A stretch of DNA of 64,000 nucleotides from Roseivirga sp. UBA6061 (GCA_002427745.1 DIYF01000116.1:18598-82597); one strand, 5' to 3'. Shown: positions 15,636 through 25,521, numbered from the stretch's first letter. Program-made: numbers and translations. Notes: generated by a model from the sequence alone, not told the origin.

Positions 15636-18326
15636 CTATATAACGAGACTCCCTTCCTCCAGCTGTCTGCCGGCATATTCGCTGGGACTCATGCCATAGA
15701 AGTCTTTAAAGGCTTTGGAGAAATAAGACAGACTGCTAAAACCTACAGCATAGGCTATTTGTGAGACGTTGTCGCATTCATTCTCCAGCATTTCAGAAGC
15801 TCTTTTGAGTCTCATGAGTCTCACAAATTCACTGGTGGAGGTGTTGGCAATGGCTCTTACTTTTCTGTGAATCTGCATTCTGCTGAGGCCTAAGGCTTCC
15901 TGAATGTCTGACACTGAAAACTCAGAGTTATCCATGTTCTCGTTAATCAACCCTGTAAGAGACTCGATGAATTTTTTATCGGTTGACTCAAACACAATGT
16001 CTGAGGGAGTCCTGGTCAGTACCTCTCTGTTTACAGCCTGCCTGGCTTCTTTATACCTTTTTATAATGTTTCTGACTTTGGTCTTCAGTTCGGATGTTCT
16101 GAAGGGTTTGGTTAAAAAGTCTTCGACTCCCAGGTCAAGGCTTTCTGATACAAGATCTGCCCCGGTGACTGCAGACATCATGATCACTGGAATTGAGGCC
16201 GTGTTAATATTGTTTTTAAGACGCCTCACCATGTCTATCCCATTCAGTCCGCTCAGTTTATTATCGCTGATAATTACATCGGGCAGATATTTGACGGCCA
16301 GCCTCTCTCCTTCCAAACCGTTGTCTGCAGAAATCACCTCATAATCCTTCAGTGCCGAGCCCAGATAACTCGAAAACTCCGGATCATCTTCTACCAGTAA
16401 AACAGTCTCCTTTTGACGGGAATCATGACTTTCCACAAGATGCCCCGGCAGTACTGAAGGTTCAGAAATCAGTGCAGGCTCTTCAGGTTCGGCAATGGGG
16501 ATGGTCACGACAAAGAGGGTACCACAGTCTTCCAGGCTTTGCACATTAATTTCTCCCTGATGCAGCTCTACCAGTTCTTTGGTTATGGACAGCCCTAATC
16601 CTGTGCTGGCTCCCGAAAAAATCCGGCCGTCTTCGTTAATCACGAAAAACCGATCGAATATCTGGCGCAAATCGCTTTGGCTCATCCCCATTCCACTATC
16701 ACCGACCGTCAGCATAAGCCCTTCCTTCTTTTTGATGGCCTTGACAAAAATTGTATTTCCTGTCTGGGTATATTTTATGGCATTGGAAAGTAGATTGGAG
16801 ATCACTTTTTGGAATATGTCTATATCAATATCCCCGATTACAGAAGGGGCTATGTTATAATTGAAATGGACTCCTTTCTTAATGGCACTGCTCTCAAAAC
16901 CTCTGCAAATGCTCTTGACCAGTTCAGAGATGTTTTCTGTTGACAGGTGTAGTTTAAACCTCCCCTTCTCTACTTTAGATACATCCAACAGCTGGTTGGT
17001 AAGCTTCAGGATAGTATCTGCATTTCTCTTAAGCGTTTCAAAGTCCTTCTTCATCTTACCCTGGGCACCATCTTCATAACCCGACAGAATATCGAGTATC
17101 AGGGTGAGTGGTGTTCTGAACTCATGCGCTACATCAGCATATAGTTTAGATCTGAATTCGTTTTGTGATTTTGTCTTCTCAGCCTGTAGCGTGAGCTGTT
17201 CATTGGCCTTTAACTTATCTTCTGCCATTTTGCTGGCAATCTTGTTGGCCACAATCGCTGCGATTGCCTCAAAGTACTTTATATGCTCTTTCCTGAAGTA
17301 CCCTTTTTGACTGTGTTCGCTGTCGATTACTCCTATCACTTTACCATCGCATATCAAAGGAACACTCAGTTCAGACAAGCCAAATTTTCCGTCTTCGACA
17401 TATCGGCTGTCAAGTGAGGTGTCGGGTACACAGATGGCCCGTTTTGACAAAGCGGCACTCCCCACAATTCCTTCTCCCAAAGCCAGTTCAGTCGTCAGGT
17501 TCACCTTAGCCTTGCTTTTGATATTGACCCGGAGATAAGCCGACTGGATTAGTTTTTCCTTTTTCTCATCATATATATAGACTACGCAGTCTTCCAGGTG
17601 CAACTTGGAAATGCAGTTTTCAAGCACATAGTCTATGATCTCATCGAGCTTTTCAAGCTTCATCAGGGCAATGGCCAGCTGGCTCAAGTCAATCTCATCA
17701 TTTTTACTCCGGCTCAGCTCAGAAAAACTTCTGAAGAAAGATCTGTTGTGAAGGCCTACGGCCAATACAACAATTGCCCAGGAGTACAACTCCATCAATC
17801 TGAAAAACAGCGCAGACCGATCAATCGCGAACCACTGTACAGCAACCGTACTGTTGGAGATCATCAGCAAGGCTACCAGCCAGGCCATTGCCGGCAAAAG
17901 CTGCCTTTTCCCGGCTTTGTTTATAAAAAGTGCAACTCCGATAACTATAGGGAGTATGATGGTGTTGGCCAGGCCAGTCCCAAAACCACAAGCCAAAATG
18001 ACAACAAGTAAGCTGACCAGTAATACCAGACAGGTTTTGGCTATTCGTGCATAAGCGTGATTAACCAGGGGAATGCAGCCGAGAGAAAACACACTGACGA
18101 AGGACAGGCTAAGGGCGGTCAGATACTGCGCTGACACCAGCGCATATATGATCAGGGGCACTGTATACAACACAAAGGCCAGGGCAAAGTACCTGATGAG
18201 CATGCTGCATCCGGGGAAATCATCCATTGATGATTCAAAAATCTGTCTTTTCTTTCTTACACCAAAAAACAGCAGGAATTCGTCCATCACTGCATTTCGG
18301 AAGTTTGCGGCCAATAAGTCTATCAT
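15636..18326 (-). CDS. Hybrid one-protein two-component system (kinase-receiver-AraC)
   Basis: 896 residues. About six membrane helices (~45-200), a GAF domain (~225-370), coiled coil, HisKA with H401 in VAHEFRTPLTL, HATPase (GDSGMGM, GLGLSITKELV), receiver with D688 (VIISDNKLSG) and an AraC-type HTH at ~785-885. So sensing, phosphorelay and DNA binding are in one chain, as in the Bacteroides hybrid regulators, but here the sensor is a membrane block plus GAF instead of a periplasmic propeller. It is convergent with the LytTR gene. Its long upstream region contains paired hairpins (18426-18503) that may regulate it. Confidence 0.92.
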   Translation of the reverse strand: MIDLLAANFRNAVMDEFLLFFGVRKKRQIFESSMDDFPGCSMLIRYFALAFVLYTVPLIIYALVSAQYLTALSLSFVSVFSLGCIPLVNHAYARIAKTCLVLLVSLLVVILACGFGTGLANTIILPIVIGVALFINKAGKRQLLPAMAWLVALLMISNSTVAVQWFAIDRSALFFRLMELYSWAIVVLAVGLHNRSFFRSFSELSRSKNDEIDLSQLAIALMKLEKLDEIIDYVLENCISKLHLEDCVVYIYDEKKEKLIQSAYLRVNIKSKAKVNLTTELALGEGIVGSAALSKRAICVPDTSLDSRYVEDGKFGLSELSVPLICDGKVIGVIDSEHSQKGYFRKEHIKYFEAIAAIVANKIASKMAEDKLKANEQLTLQAEKTKSQNEFRSKLYADVAHEFRTPLTLILDILSGYEDGAQGKMKKDFETLKRNADTILKLTNQLLDVSKVEKGRFKLHLSTENISELVKSICRGFESSAIKKGVHFNYNIAPSVIGDIDIDIFQKVISNLLSNAIKYTQTGNTIFVKAIKKKEGLMLTVGDSGMGMSQSDLRQIFDRFFVINEDGRIFSGASTGLGLSITKELVELHQGEINVQSLEDCGTLFVVTIPIAEPEEPALISEPSVLPGHLVESHDSRQKETVLLVEDDPEFSSYLGSALKDYEVISADNGLEGERLAVKYLPDVIISDNKLSGLNGIDMVRRLKNNINTASIPVIMMSAVTGADLVSESLDLGVEDFLTKPFRTSELKTKVRNIIKRYKEARQAVNREVLTRTPSDIVFESTDKKFIESLTGLINENMDNSEFSVSDIQEALGLSRMQIHRKVRAIANTSTSEFVRLMRLKRASEMLENECDNVSQIAYAVGFSSLSYFSKAFKDFYGMSPSEYAGRQLEEGSLVI

Positions 18327-18425
18327 ACAGATGTCGAGTCAGTAATACATTAAAATTAGTACTGCTTTGAACACCCGTCATGAGTGAATTTATCAATACG
18401 AAGGTTGAGTTTATGGATAGCCCTT

Positions 18426-18503
18426 ATCAATGTATCCTGAAATCTCTTCCATTGATATGAAGGCAGAAACGCACTGTACCCCACTTTTATGGTGATGGGT
18501 ACA
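18426..18503. promoter_or_regulatory. Two tandem hairpins upstream of the hybrid kinase gene
   Basis: ATCAATG at 18426-18432 pairs with CATTGAT at 18450-18456. TGTACCC plus CAC (18475-18484) pairs with GTG and GGGTACA (18492-18494, 18497-18503) with a 2-base bulge. They lie 100-180 bp upstream of the hybrid kinase start. Whether they act as DNA operators or RNA structure is unknown. Confidence 0.35.
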
Positions 18504-19222
18504 AGGCCCCGATGTTACAGGAATAACACGATTTGATACATATGTGGAATAGAGAGGCAGCTATTCAATGCAGGTTTGGATATATCAAAACTGTCATGGA
18601 AATCAAGCTTAACTCCTTGTTCTTGTCCTTTAATTCATGTGGAGCCATCATCTCATGCCGGCCTAACAAAATTGCTCATTTGCTCAGATTGAGGGGTGTG
18701 CTCGGTTGGTTTGAGATTCCCAATAACACCCTTGTGAATTACCGGATAGAAACTCACCTATGCATGTGCAGGCTCGTTTTAGTGTTTCACAGCCCAAGTA
18801 ATCACAGAAACCTGAGTGTATCCAGAAAAAGAACCATCAAGCAATGCATACCCTTTATGAGCTATACACAAAAAGTACGGCTGAAGGGGTTTATAGAGAG
18901 GACCATTGCCTTAAACAAAAGTAATTCAGCCTGTTTTTATACCTCTGCTCTGGAGGTAAACACCATACCCTCTACGCAATTTGCCAATCAGTCCTCTTCT
19001 CAATCATACCCGCATATCTCATCAGAGGCAGGTTATGCCAGGACTTTTGCCTGAGGCAATCCATTATGGCCTGAAGCCCTCAACCTCCCGGTGCCTAACA
19101 GGCGTACCAGAAGGCGGCTTTACAATTTGACAAACATAGGTTACACAGGTTAAAGCCATCCGTTCGGGAGTCCTTCATATTTGGGTCACTCCTCTTGATG
19201 CAGACGGCACTTTGAGCAGTAG

Positions 19223-19450
19223 ATGTCGAATAGTGAATGGAGCATCGTTCAAGCTATACTTTTCCCTTTCACCTTTGCTCCATCCGCAATTGTTCCACCA
19301 TCCTCCCTTAGTCAGGAGCTACTGCAGGAACTTTTGTGGAGAGAGCTACCCAAAACGATCGGGTACTACTGGCGATGTCTCTATTCACGCATCTACTTTT
19401 CTCATAACCGCGCTGTGTTACAACAGCTAAAGCATAGGATACTTCTCTGA
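19223..19450 (+). CDS. Doubtful small protein
   Basis: A frame of 75 codons starting at ATG or nearby, ending 60 bp before the PorG-like gene. The middle (SQELLQELLWRELPKTIGYYWRCLYSRI) could form an amphipathic helix, but there is no recognisable domain, no ribosome-binding signal and a competing frame overlaps it. It is listed only because it is the best candidate in a long gene-poor stretch. Confidence 0.15.
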   Translation: MSNSEWSIVQAILFPFTFAPSAIVPPSSLSQELLQELLWRELPKTIGYYWRCLYSRIYFSHNRAVLQQLKHRILL

Positions 19451-19510
19451 AAGACAAAGCCTGAAAACAAAAGGAGTTTAGCCGCAACATTTCAACAAAC
19501 TCCCGGACCT

Positions 19511-20308
19511 ATGAAAACGAAAAAACTGCTCACGCTGCTTCTGGCTCTTCTTCTTAAAAACACACTTTCAGCACAAAACTTTTACGCTCCTTCGCATGAG
19601 GAACAATTCTTCTTTTCATTCGGCATGGGCTCCGCGGGTTACTATGGCGATTTGCAGGATGAGTTCATTCTCCCCTCCTTTTCATTTACCACCGATATTT
19701 CTTACCGTACTTCTCCGTATATGCGGCTCAGAGGCAGCCTTTCCTGGTTTCTTTTAAATGCCTCAGATAAAAACTCCCCCGAAGAAGATTTTCAAATACG
19801 AAATCTTTCCTTCCAGTCGAGCAACTTCGAGCTGTCGGCTAATATTGAATTTCAACTGGTTCCTCAATACAGTTATCGACACAGAGAGAGGGTACAGCCC
19901 TTTATTTCGCTTGGTATTGGTTTGGTCAATGTGAACCCCACCACCCGATACAAGGGGAAGAAGTACAGGCTACGAGAACTGAAAACCGAGGGGATACGGT
20001 ATGGGGCTGTTGCGATAGCCATCCCTTTGGGCCTGGGAGTCAGGCTGAAAATGAACCGCCATATATCCATTGTGGCCGATTTCGGATACAGAATCACCAA
20101 TTCAGACTACCTGGATGATGTCAGTACAGATTACCCCGACCTCTTGTCGCTACCAACTATTACCAGTGCTCTTTCTGACCGAAGACAGGAAATGGGGCTT
20201 CCTCCTGCCAAAAAGGGCGGCCAACGAGGAAATCCGGAAAGAAATGACGGGTACTTTCTGTTAAGTTTCAGAATAGAAGGCAAGCTCTCCTACTTACTTC
20301 GGAGGTAA
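19511..20308 (+). CDS. PorG-like outer membrane beta-barrel (DUF6089-like)
   Basis: 265 residues with a signal peptide (~1-21, ending TLSAQN). The pattern FGMGSAGYYGDLQDEF near the start, alternating hydrophobic strands, ISLGIGLVNVNPTTRY, and the C-terminal GYFLLSFRIEGKLSY strand fit the DUF6089/PorG-type barrels associated with the type IX secretion system. Known for the family: an outer membrane barrel that joins the PorK/N ring to the membrane in T9SS. As several paralogues usually exist, this copy need not be the true PorG. It is followed by bactofilin with a 2-bp gap. Confidence 0.72.
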   Translation: MKTKKLLTLLLALLLKNTLSAQNFYAPSHEEQFFFSFGMGSAGYYGDLQDEFILPSFSFTTDISYRTSPYMRLRGSLSWFLLNASDKNSPEEDFQIRNLSFQSSNFELSANIEFQLVPQYSYRHRERVQPFISLGIGLVNVNPTTRYKGKKYRLRELKTEGIRYGAVAIAIPLGLGVRLKMNRHISIVADFGYRITNSDYLDDVSTDYPDLLSLPTITSALSDRRQEMGLPPAKKGGQRGNPERNDGYFLLSFRIEGKLSYLLRR

Positions 20309-20310
20309 GC

Positions 20311-20682
20311 ATGATTCTGAGAAAAACCGACCTGGATCATATGTGTTCAAGCATTAATGAACACACCTCTTTTCAAGGCAATATCAACTGTAAAACGCCA
20401 CTTTATATCAATGGTGAGTTCACTGGTGATATTCGCTCTACAGAAAGGGTGAGCATCGGCCCTAAGGCCTTTGTTCTGGGCAATATTTATGCAAGGAGCC
20501 TGATCATCGAAGGAGTTGTTCGGGGCTGTTTATACGTCAAAGAAAGTCTGATTCTCAGACAGTCATCCCAAATAGGATCGGGAAGAATCGAGTCTACCAG
20601 GCTGGAGGTGGCTGCCGGGGCAAAACTGTGTGTGGATCAGATCAAGATATCCTCCGGGGAAAGCATCGCCCGCAAAGCGTGA
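20311..20682 (+). CDS. Bactofilin
   Basis: 123 residues, nearly all one beta-helical bactofilin domain: glycine/valine-spaced turns such as LYINGEFTGDI, VSIGPKAFVLGNIYA and LIIEGVVRGCLYV. Bactofilins polymerise into cytoskeletal filaments without nucleotide and often position cell-envelope machinery. The gene starts 2 bp after the PorG-like barrel stop, so the two are one operon. Three cysteines (in CSSINEH, INCKTP and GCLYV) and one more near the end are unusual for the family. Confidence 0.88.
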   Translation: MILRKTDLDHMCSSINEHTSFQGNINCKTPLYINGEFTGDIRSTERVSIGPKAFVLGNIYARSLIIEGVVRGCLYVKESLILRQSSQIGSGRIESTRLEVAAGAKLCVDQIKISSGESIARKA

Positions 20683-20833
20683 GTTCCCGGCCGTAAAAGG
20701 GCATGTTACATGCCGAACAACAATTGTTACAAGGCTTAAAATCAATCATCCCCGGTATTTCAACATTTGCCTGACACACTCAGGCAGGTGTTATGACGCA
20801 GCTTCAGAGTGTGGTTAACCGATGATCACTACT

Positions 20834-23467
20834 ATGAAAAAGCCCTTCAACAAAAGCGTTGTTAACCGTCTGCTTCCCGTATTACTGTCACTGCTTTTTA
20901 CAGCCAATAAAGTCACCGGATCACTGCCGGTAAAGCCTGAAGCCGATGCGGGTAGTAAGGTAGAAAGACCAGCTACTTCTTCTTCCGGTAGCCCTGAGTC
21001 AGCTGATCTAGACAGAAAAAGAGCTTTGTTTACCTCGGTACAAAATGGTGCCTGGAGCGATCCAAGCACCTGGGGAGGTGTATCAACACCTGGTATTAGT
21101 GACAATGTGGTGATCAATCATACAGTTACTGCCTCAGGTAGTACATTTAATGCTGCTTCGGTCACCGTAGAAAGTATTTCTGTTACCACAGAACTCAAAG
21201 TGTCTAACGGTACACTTAACATCAGCGGAGACCTGACCCTAACCAGCTCTACTGCCAACCGCAACGCCCAGGTACGGGTAACGGGACTAACACTGCCCGG
21301 GCACCTCAATGTAGGCGGAAATTTCAATATCACCCGATCGGACGGCACCGCAGCCGGCCGGTGCCGTTTTGAATTACAGGGCACCTCTACGGCCACCATC
21401 ACGGGAAACCTGTCATTCACCTATGATGACGAAACCTCAACCGAATCATCCAGTGATATTTATATACAAGACAACACCGTATTGCAAATTGACGGAGCCT
21501 TAAACATCAACATGCAGCGGGGCGGCACATTTTCTTTTCAGGTGCTGGAAAATGCCTCGGCTACCCTGGGGTCTTTACAGGCAGATCTGGACGGAGGCAT
21601 ATCCAATCACGATGGGGTCATTTCCATAAAATCAAGCAACAATGCCACGGTCACGATCAACAATGATATGACCCTGAATTCAAACTATTCAGATGATGTG
21701 ATGCCCACCTACGGAAACGACATATCCGTTGATGTAGAAAGCGACAGTCAGTTTACCGTGAACGGGAACCTGAGCATCACCAATGCGGGCGCAGCTCCTA
21801 TATCCAAGGTTGTTTCAGTAGATATTTTCAATAGTGGCATACTGGAAGTAAGCGGCAATCTTACTGCTGTAAATTCCTCTACTCTGGGAGGGGTCGGTTT
21901 TCCTGATGTTGATTTCAATCTCTTCCAAACCAGTCAGATGATTGTAGGGGGCGTTTTTAGGATACAGCAAGACGATGTTGCTGCGAACATACTGGAAATC
22001 ACACTCAATAACAGTTCTCAGCTTTTGACCCAGGGTAACATAGAAATATCTGCTGCTTCAGCCAGTGGAGGCAGAATTACCGGGCTGGATGATTCCAACT
22101 TTGAGATCGGGGGCGCCATCAGCTATCAAAATGCTTCTGACAACTCTTCTATATCCCAAACCGGAAACGCTACCATTGAGTACAATGGCACTGCCGCCCA
22201 GGAGATCAACATAAGCGAATTTGTGAACCTGATACTGAATAATACCGCTCCTTCCAACCAGCTCACTTTAGCCAATGCCATATATATCAGCTCGAATGTC
22301 AACTTTGTAAGCGGAAAGGTGACAGCCAACGAATTTGTTATGTCTCTGCTGGAAGGAGGCACCCTTTCCGGCACTATCACCGATGCCAGACATGTCGATG
22401 GTCAGTTCAGAAAATTCGGAACCACTGATTTTACCTTTCCTGTCGGGGATGCAGATATGTACAGGCCTTATACAGCCAAAAACATCACGGCCTCGGGGCT
22501 GGAAACACCCGAGATTACTGTTCAGTACTTTGCACAAAGTCCGTCAGAGATCTGCACCTGCGATGAGTCTCAGAAGGAGCTGTCAATTGATGTAGTAAGC
22601 CATAAAGAAGTATGGTCGCTGAGGATTCTGAACACGGCCAGCTACCAGCCTGAGATCAGCTGGGGTGTAAACAGTGATGTAGGGGAAGAAGCCAACGACC
22701 GACTCGATTTGCTGGTAAGTGTTTGGGATGATGATGCTACTAACTGGAGAAACGGAGGACAGTCTGCCATCACCGACAATGGCCAGTTTGATGGTCTGCT
22801 GACCGGAGGCACCTTTAACCTCACCGGAGACCTTACCACCTATATGACCTTCGGCTCTACCAGTTTTAACAATCCTTTGCCGGTGGAAATGCTTTACTTC
22901 CGGTCAGAGCAGCAAGATGATCAGGCAGTACTGCTCACATGGGCTACCAGCTCAGAGGACAGAAATGACTATTTTGTTATTCAGAGAACCACTACCGGTA
23001 TTGATAACTTCAAGGACATCGGGTTTCAGAAAGGCACAGGCAACAGTACGGACCTGGTGGAATACAGCTTCCGGGATATTCCTTCCAATGATTCATTTTT
23101 GGGAAAACCGGCCGTTTATTACAGACTGAAGCAGGTAGACTTTAACGGAACATATGATTATTCAGAAGTAATAAGACAGGAGCTGAAAACTGAGTACCCG
23201 GCCGGCCGGCTTTTCCATGTTACGCCTTCTCCTGTTGACCGTGATCAGGCCATTTATATCAGACCACATTCCTCTCTATTGAGAGAAGAGAATATGTCCA
23301 TTAGCATCTCTGATCAGCATGGGAAAGTCCGGCATCAGGACTCAGGGCATTTTCAACATTTGAAAGAAGGGCTGATCAGCACCATACGTCATCTGGAAAG
23401 TGGCTTGTACTTCCTCAGTGTTAAAACGGCAAATCATCATGAGCGGACCAAATTGCTTGTGCGGTAG
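20834..23467 (+). CDS. Large secreted protein with type A T9SS sorting domain
   Basis: 877 residues from the ATG at 20834 (an upstream in-frame ATG at 20822 adds four residues). A signal peptide (~1-30) is followed by GAWSDPSTWGG, a motif that opens many Bacteroidota repeat proteins, and a long beta-helix-like region of Asn/Ser/Thr-rich strands (~70-500). Then come a domain with PVEMLYFRSEQQDDQAVLLTWATSSEDRNDYFVIQR and a C-terminal ~80-residue type A sorting domain (ESGLYFLSVKT...RTKLLVR-like end). It would be exported by T9SS and anchored at the surface. Adhesin-like function is inferred. Confidence 0.85.
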   Translation: MKKPFNKSVVNRLLPVLLSLLFTANKVTGSLPVKPEADAGSKVERPATSSSGSPESADLDRKRALFTSVQNGAWSDPSTWGGVSTPGISDNVVINHTVTASGSTFNAASVTVESISVTTELKVSNGTLNISGDLTLTSSTANRNAQVRVTGLTLPGHLNVGGNFNITRSDGTAAGRCRFELQGTSTATITGNLSFTYDDETSTESSSDIYIQDNTVLQIDGALNINMQRGGTFSFQVLENASATLGSLQADLDGGISNHDGVISIKSSNNATVTINNDMTLNSNYSDDVMPTYGNDISVDVESDSQFTVNGNLSITNAGAAPISKVVSVDIFNSGILEVSGNLTAVNSSTLGGVGFPDVDFNLFQTSQMIVGGVFRIQQDDVAANILEITLNNSSQLLTQGNIEISAASASGGRITGLDDSNFEIGGAISYQNASDNSSISQTGNATIEYNGTAAQEINISEFVNLILNNTAPSNQLTLANAIYISSNVNFVSGKVTANEFVMSLLEGGTLSGTITDARHVDGQFRKFGTTDFTFPVGDADMYRPYTAKNITASGLETPEITVQYFAQSPSEICTCDESQKELSIDVVSHKEVWSLRILNTASYQPEISWGVNSDVGEEANDRLDLLVSVWDDDATNWRNGGQSAITDNGQFDGLLTGGTFNLTGDLTTYMTFGSTSFNNPLPVEMLYFRSEQQDDQAVLLTWATSSEDRNDYFVIQRTTTGIDNFKDIGFQKGTGNSTDLVEYSFRDIPSNDSFLGKPAVYYRLKQVDFNGTYDYSEVIRQELKTEYPAGRLFHVTPSPVDRDQAIYIRPHSSLLREENMSISISDQHGKVRHQDSGHFQHLKEGLISTIRHLESGLYFLSVKTANHHERTKLLVR

Positions 23468-23480
23468 AATACTACCACCA

Positions 23481-23518
23481 TGATGAAGGCCTGTCTGGCC
23501 TTCATCAGAACATTTTTT
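23481..23518 (+). terminator. Intrinsic terminator after the T9SS protein
   Basis: A perfect 11-bp stem (TGATGAAGGCC at 23481-23491 with GGCCTTCATCA at 23497-23507) and a run of six T at 23513-23518, 13 bp after the stop codon. Confidence 0.7.
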
Positions 23519-23600
23519 CTAAAAACACCGGTTCGGAATTATAATCAGGAACCTCAAACCGGGCTTCACTGCCTAGACTTGCCACAAACAAGTCTCAAAA

Positions 23601-24455
23601 ATGAAAACAACTCTTCGACTCGCTCTCAGACTGACAGGCGTCTGCCTGCTCCTGAACGTTTCTATAAACCACTCCCTGGCTCAAAAACTCAGCTTACTCT
23701 GGGAAACCCCCACGGTACTTCCCGGTGTGGAGTCTGTGATTTACGATGCTGAAACAGACCTCATCTATGCTGCTAACATCAATGGCCACTTTATGGAAAA
23801 AGACGGCAATGGTACTATCGCCCGCATAGACACAGATGGCAAGGTGATTGACACTCAATGGATCACCGGACTGGATGCGCCTACAGGGCTGGGCATTTAT
23901 GAGCGAAAACTCTATGTCACCGATATCGACAGGCTGGTAGAAATAGATATCAAAGAAGGCAAAATCAGCAATACCTGGGCCGTATCCGGAGCCACAGCTT
24001 TTAACGATATAGCCATTGGTGCTGATGGCACCGTCTATGCCAGCGATACAGGAGGCGATGCAGTATATGCGCTGAAAGATGATACGGTGAACAAAGTACT
24101 GGATAATGTCAGAGGCCCCAACGGTCTGTTGTCCACCCCTGATCGCTTTCTCACGGTGCTATGGTATGCTCAGGCTTTGTATTCCGTTGATTTGAAAACA
24201 CAGCAACTCACTGAGCTGGCCGGGGGAATTGTGAACCCGGATGGCATTGAAGAAGTGGGTAATGGCGCTTTACTGCTGACGGGGCTCAACGGCCTCATCT
24301 ATTACGTGGACAAAAATGGCAGGAAGACGCTGCTGGCAGATACCTCCCCTGATCAGATTCAGGCCGCTGATATAGATTATGTTGCTTCCAGGAATCTTTT
24401 ACTCGTACCCACACTCAACAGTAATAAGGTGATGGCTTATCGCTTAGAGCTGTAA
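23601..24455 (+). CDS. Exported beta-propeller protein, SMP-30/gluconolactonase-like
   Basis: 284 residues with a signal peptide (~1-28, ending SLAQK). Repeated strands such as ARIDTDGKVIDTQWITGLDAPTGLGIYERKLYV-type and NDIAIGADGTVYASDTGGDAVYAL indicate a six-bladed NHL/SMP-30 propeller. Family members hydrolyse lactones or bind sugars, but I could not assign the metal-binding residues, so the activity is open. It stands alone between a terminator and a small secreted protein gene. Confidence 0.75.
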   Translation: MKTTLRLALRLTGVCLLLNVSINHSLAQKLSLLWETPTVLPGVESVIYDAETDLIYAANINGHFMEKDGNGTIARIDTDGKVIDTQWITGLDAPTGLGIYERKLYVTDIDRLVEIDIKEGKISNTWAVSGATAFNDIAIGADGTVYASDTGGDAVYALKDDTVNKVLDNVRGPNGLLSTPDRFLTVLWYAQALYSVDLKTQQLTELAGGIVNPDGIEEVGNGALLLTGLNGLIYYVDKNGRKTLLADTSPDQIQAADIDYVASRNLLLVPTLNSNKVMAYRLEL

Positions 24456-24563
24456 TTTTCTCTTTTAAATAAATTCATGATTTAATATTTTTAATCTGAG
24501 GAAAAATTCAACACCGTTCTCTCCTCCCTTTCGCCATTTTTAAAACCTTAAAGCAAGTACATC

Positions 24564-25013
24564 ATGTCGAAAGTCAGAGTTCTCACCATTACCCTTATGC
24601 TTTGTTGCTCTTTTTTCACTTATGGTCAAACCAAGGTTGATCTTAATGGAAAATGGATTGTAACCGTAAAACAGCCTACAGATGACAAGCCAGTTGAATA
24701 TAGCATAGAGGCCGAAATCAAGCAGATCGGCACCAACATCATCGGTGTATTCAATTTTGATCTCAACCGTATTCCCGTAGATTTTCAGCAGGAGAACATG
24801 AAGAACAATCAGTCTCAGCTTATCAACTTTACCGGAACGATAGCTAACGGTCTTTTGAGGCTGGATTATCAAAACGAGGACCCTGAAATACCTCAGTTTG
24901 GTTCGGGACTTTTAAGTATCAAATCGGCCCGGCATCTAAGCGGAAGGTTTCTGGGCTTTGGTCCGGAAACGAGGGAGATCGTCAGCGGTGACATGACCTT
25001 CGACAGGAAATAG
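24564..25013 (+). CDS. Small secreted protein, lipocalin-like (unrecognised)
   Basis: 149 residues: signal peptide (~1-21, ending TYGQTK), then GKWIVTVKQP and an all-beta C-terminal part with GSGLLSIKSARHLSGRFLGFG. The GKW opening and strand pattern resemble lipocalin-like domains (compare the genes at 25083 and 27987), but no family is recognised. Likely periplasmic or secreted. Confidence 0.65.
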   Translation: MSKVRVLTITLMLCCSFFTYGQTKVDLNGKWIVTVKQPTDDKPVEYSIEAEIKQIGTNIIGVFNFDLNRIPVDFQQENMKNNQSQLINFTGTIANGLLRLDYQNEDPEIPQFGSGLLSIKSARHLSGRFLGFGPETREIVSGDMTFDRK

Positions 25014-25082
25014 CAGACAGAAAGCCTTTTGAGGTCTACGGAAAAACTGACCTTTTTCAGTAAAGGGACTTAACTTAATTCC

Positions 25083-25496
25083 ATGAATATATCATGGATA
25101 AATCGCCTGCTTTGCCTGCTGTTTGTATTGCTCTTTACCTCAGTACAGACCACAACAAACACCACGATTACCCGGAGTTACTGCACTGAGATAGGTAAGT
25201 TCCAGATGCTGTTTGATGAAGATGAGGTAAGCGGCAGTTATTCACTTACTCCCAAACGGAGCCTTGGTGCTATCTGGGGTAAACTGGAAGGTACCCGTAT
25301 GACTGGTCGCTGGCTGGATGCCGATGGACAGGGAGACATCATCATCAGCTTTAATGAAGATTTTTCATGGTTTACCACCCGATACCGCAACGATAAGGAA
25401 CCCGATCACTGGTACACAGATCAATGGCATGGTGCTTTGAGGCCGAATGGTAAAACCACTTTTGAAAAGGACGGAAAAACCTACCGCTGCGAGTAA
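25083..25496 (+). CDS. Small secreted protein, unrecognised
   Basis: 137 residues with a signal peptide (~1-22) and a short Thr-rich linker. The mature part has SGSYSLTPKRSLGAIWGKLEGTRMTGRW, W-rich strands typical of small barrels, and two cysteines (in SYCTEI and near the end YRCE) that could form a disulfide. It follows the previous small secreted gene by 69 bp on the same strand, and both may be variants of one fold. No function is proposed. Confidence 0.6.
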   Translation: MNISWINRLLCLLFVLLFTSVQTTTNTTITRSYCTEIGKFQMLFDEDEVSGSYSLTPKRSLGAIWGKLEGTRMTGRWLDADGQGDIIISFNEDFSWFTTRYRNDKEPDHWYTDQWHGALRPNGKTTFEKDGKTYRCE

Positions 25497-25521
25497 GGGA
25501 GAGGTCGTGCTCTGACTGTTT

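Larger units (their letters stand above)
18346..19510. other. Gene-poor stretch of about 1.2 kb
   Basis: No convincing gene. A 170-codon frame at 18533-19054 has no recognisable domain and irregular composition; a 75-codon frame lies at 19223-19450. Two exact inverted repeats (18426-18456 and 18475-18503) stand out. No tRNA, terminator or repeat family was seen. It separates divergent genes, so the promoters of the hybrid kinase and of the PorG-like operon must lie here. Confidence 0.6.

Noticed and set aside
18533..19054. Frame of 173 codons in the gene-poor stretch
   Set aside because: Composition is irregular, rich in Ser, Ile and Cys, starts at TTG, and no domain is seen.
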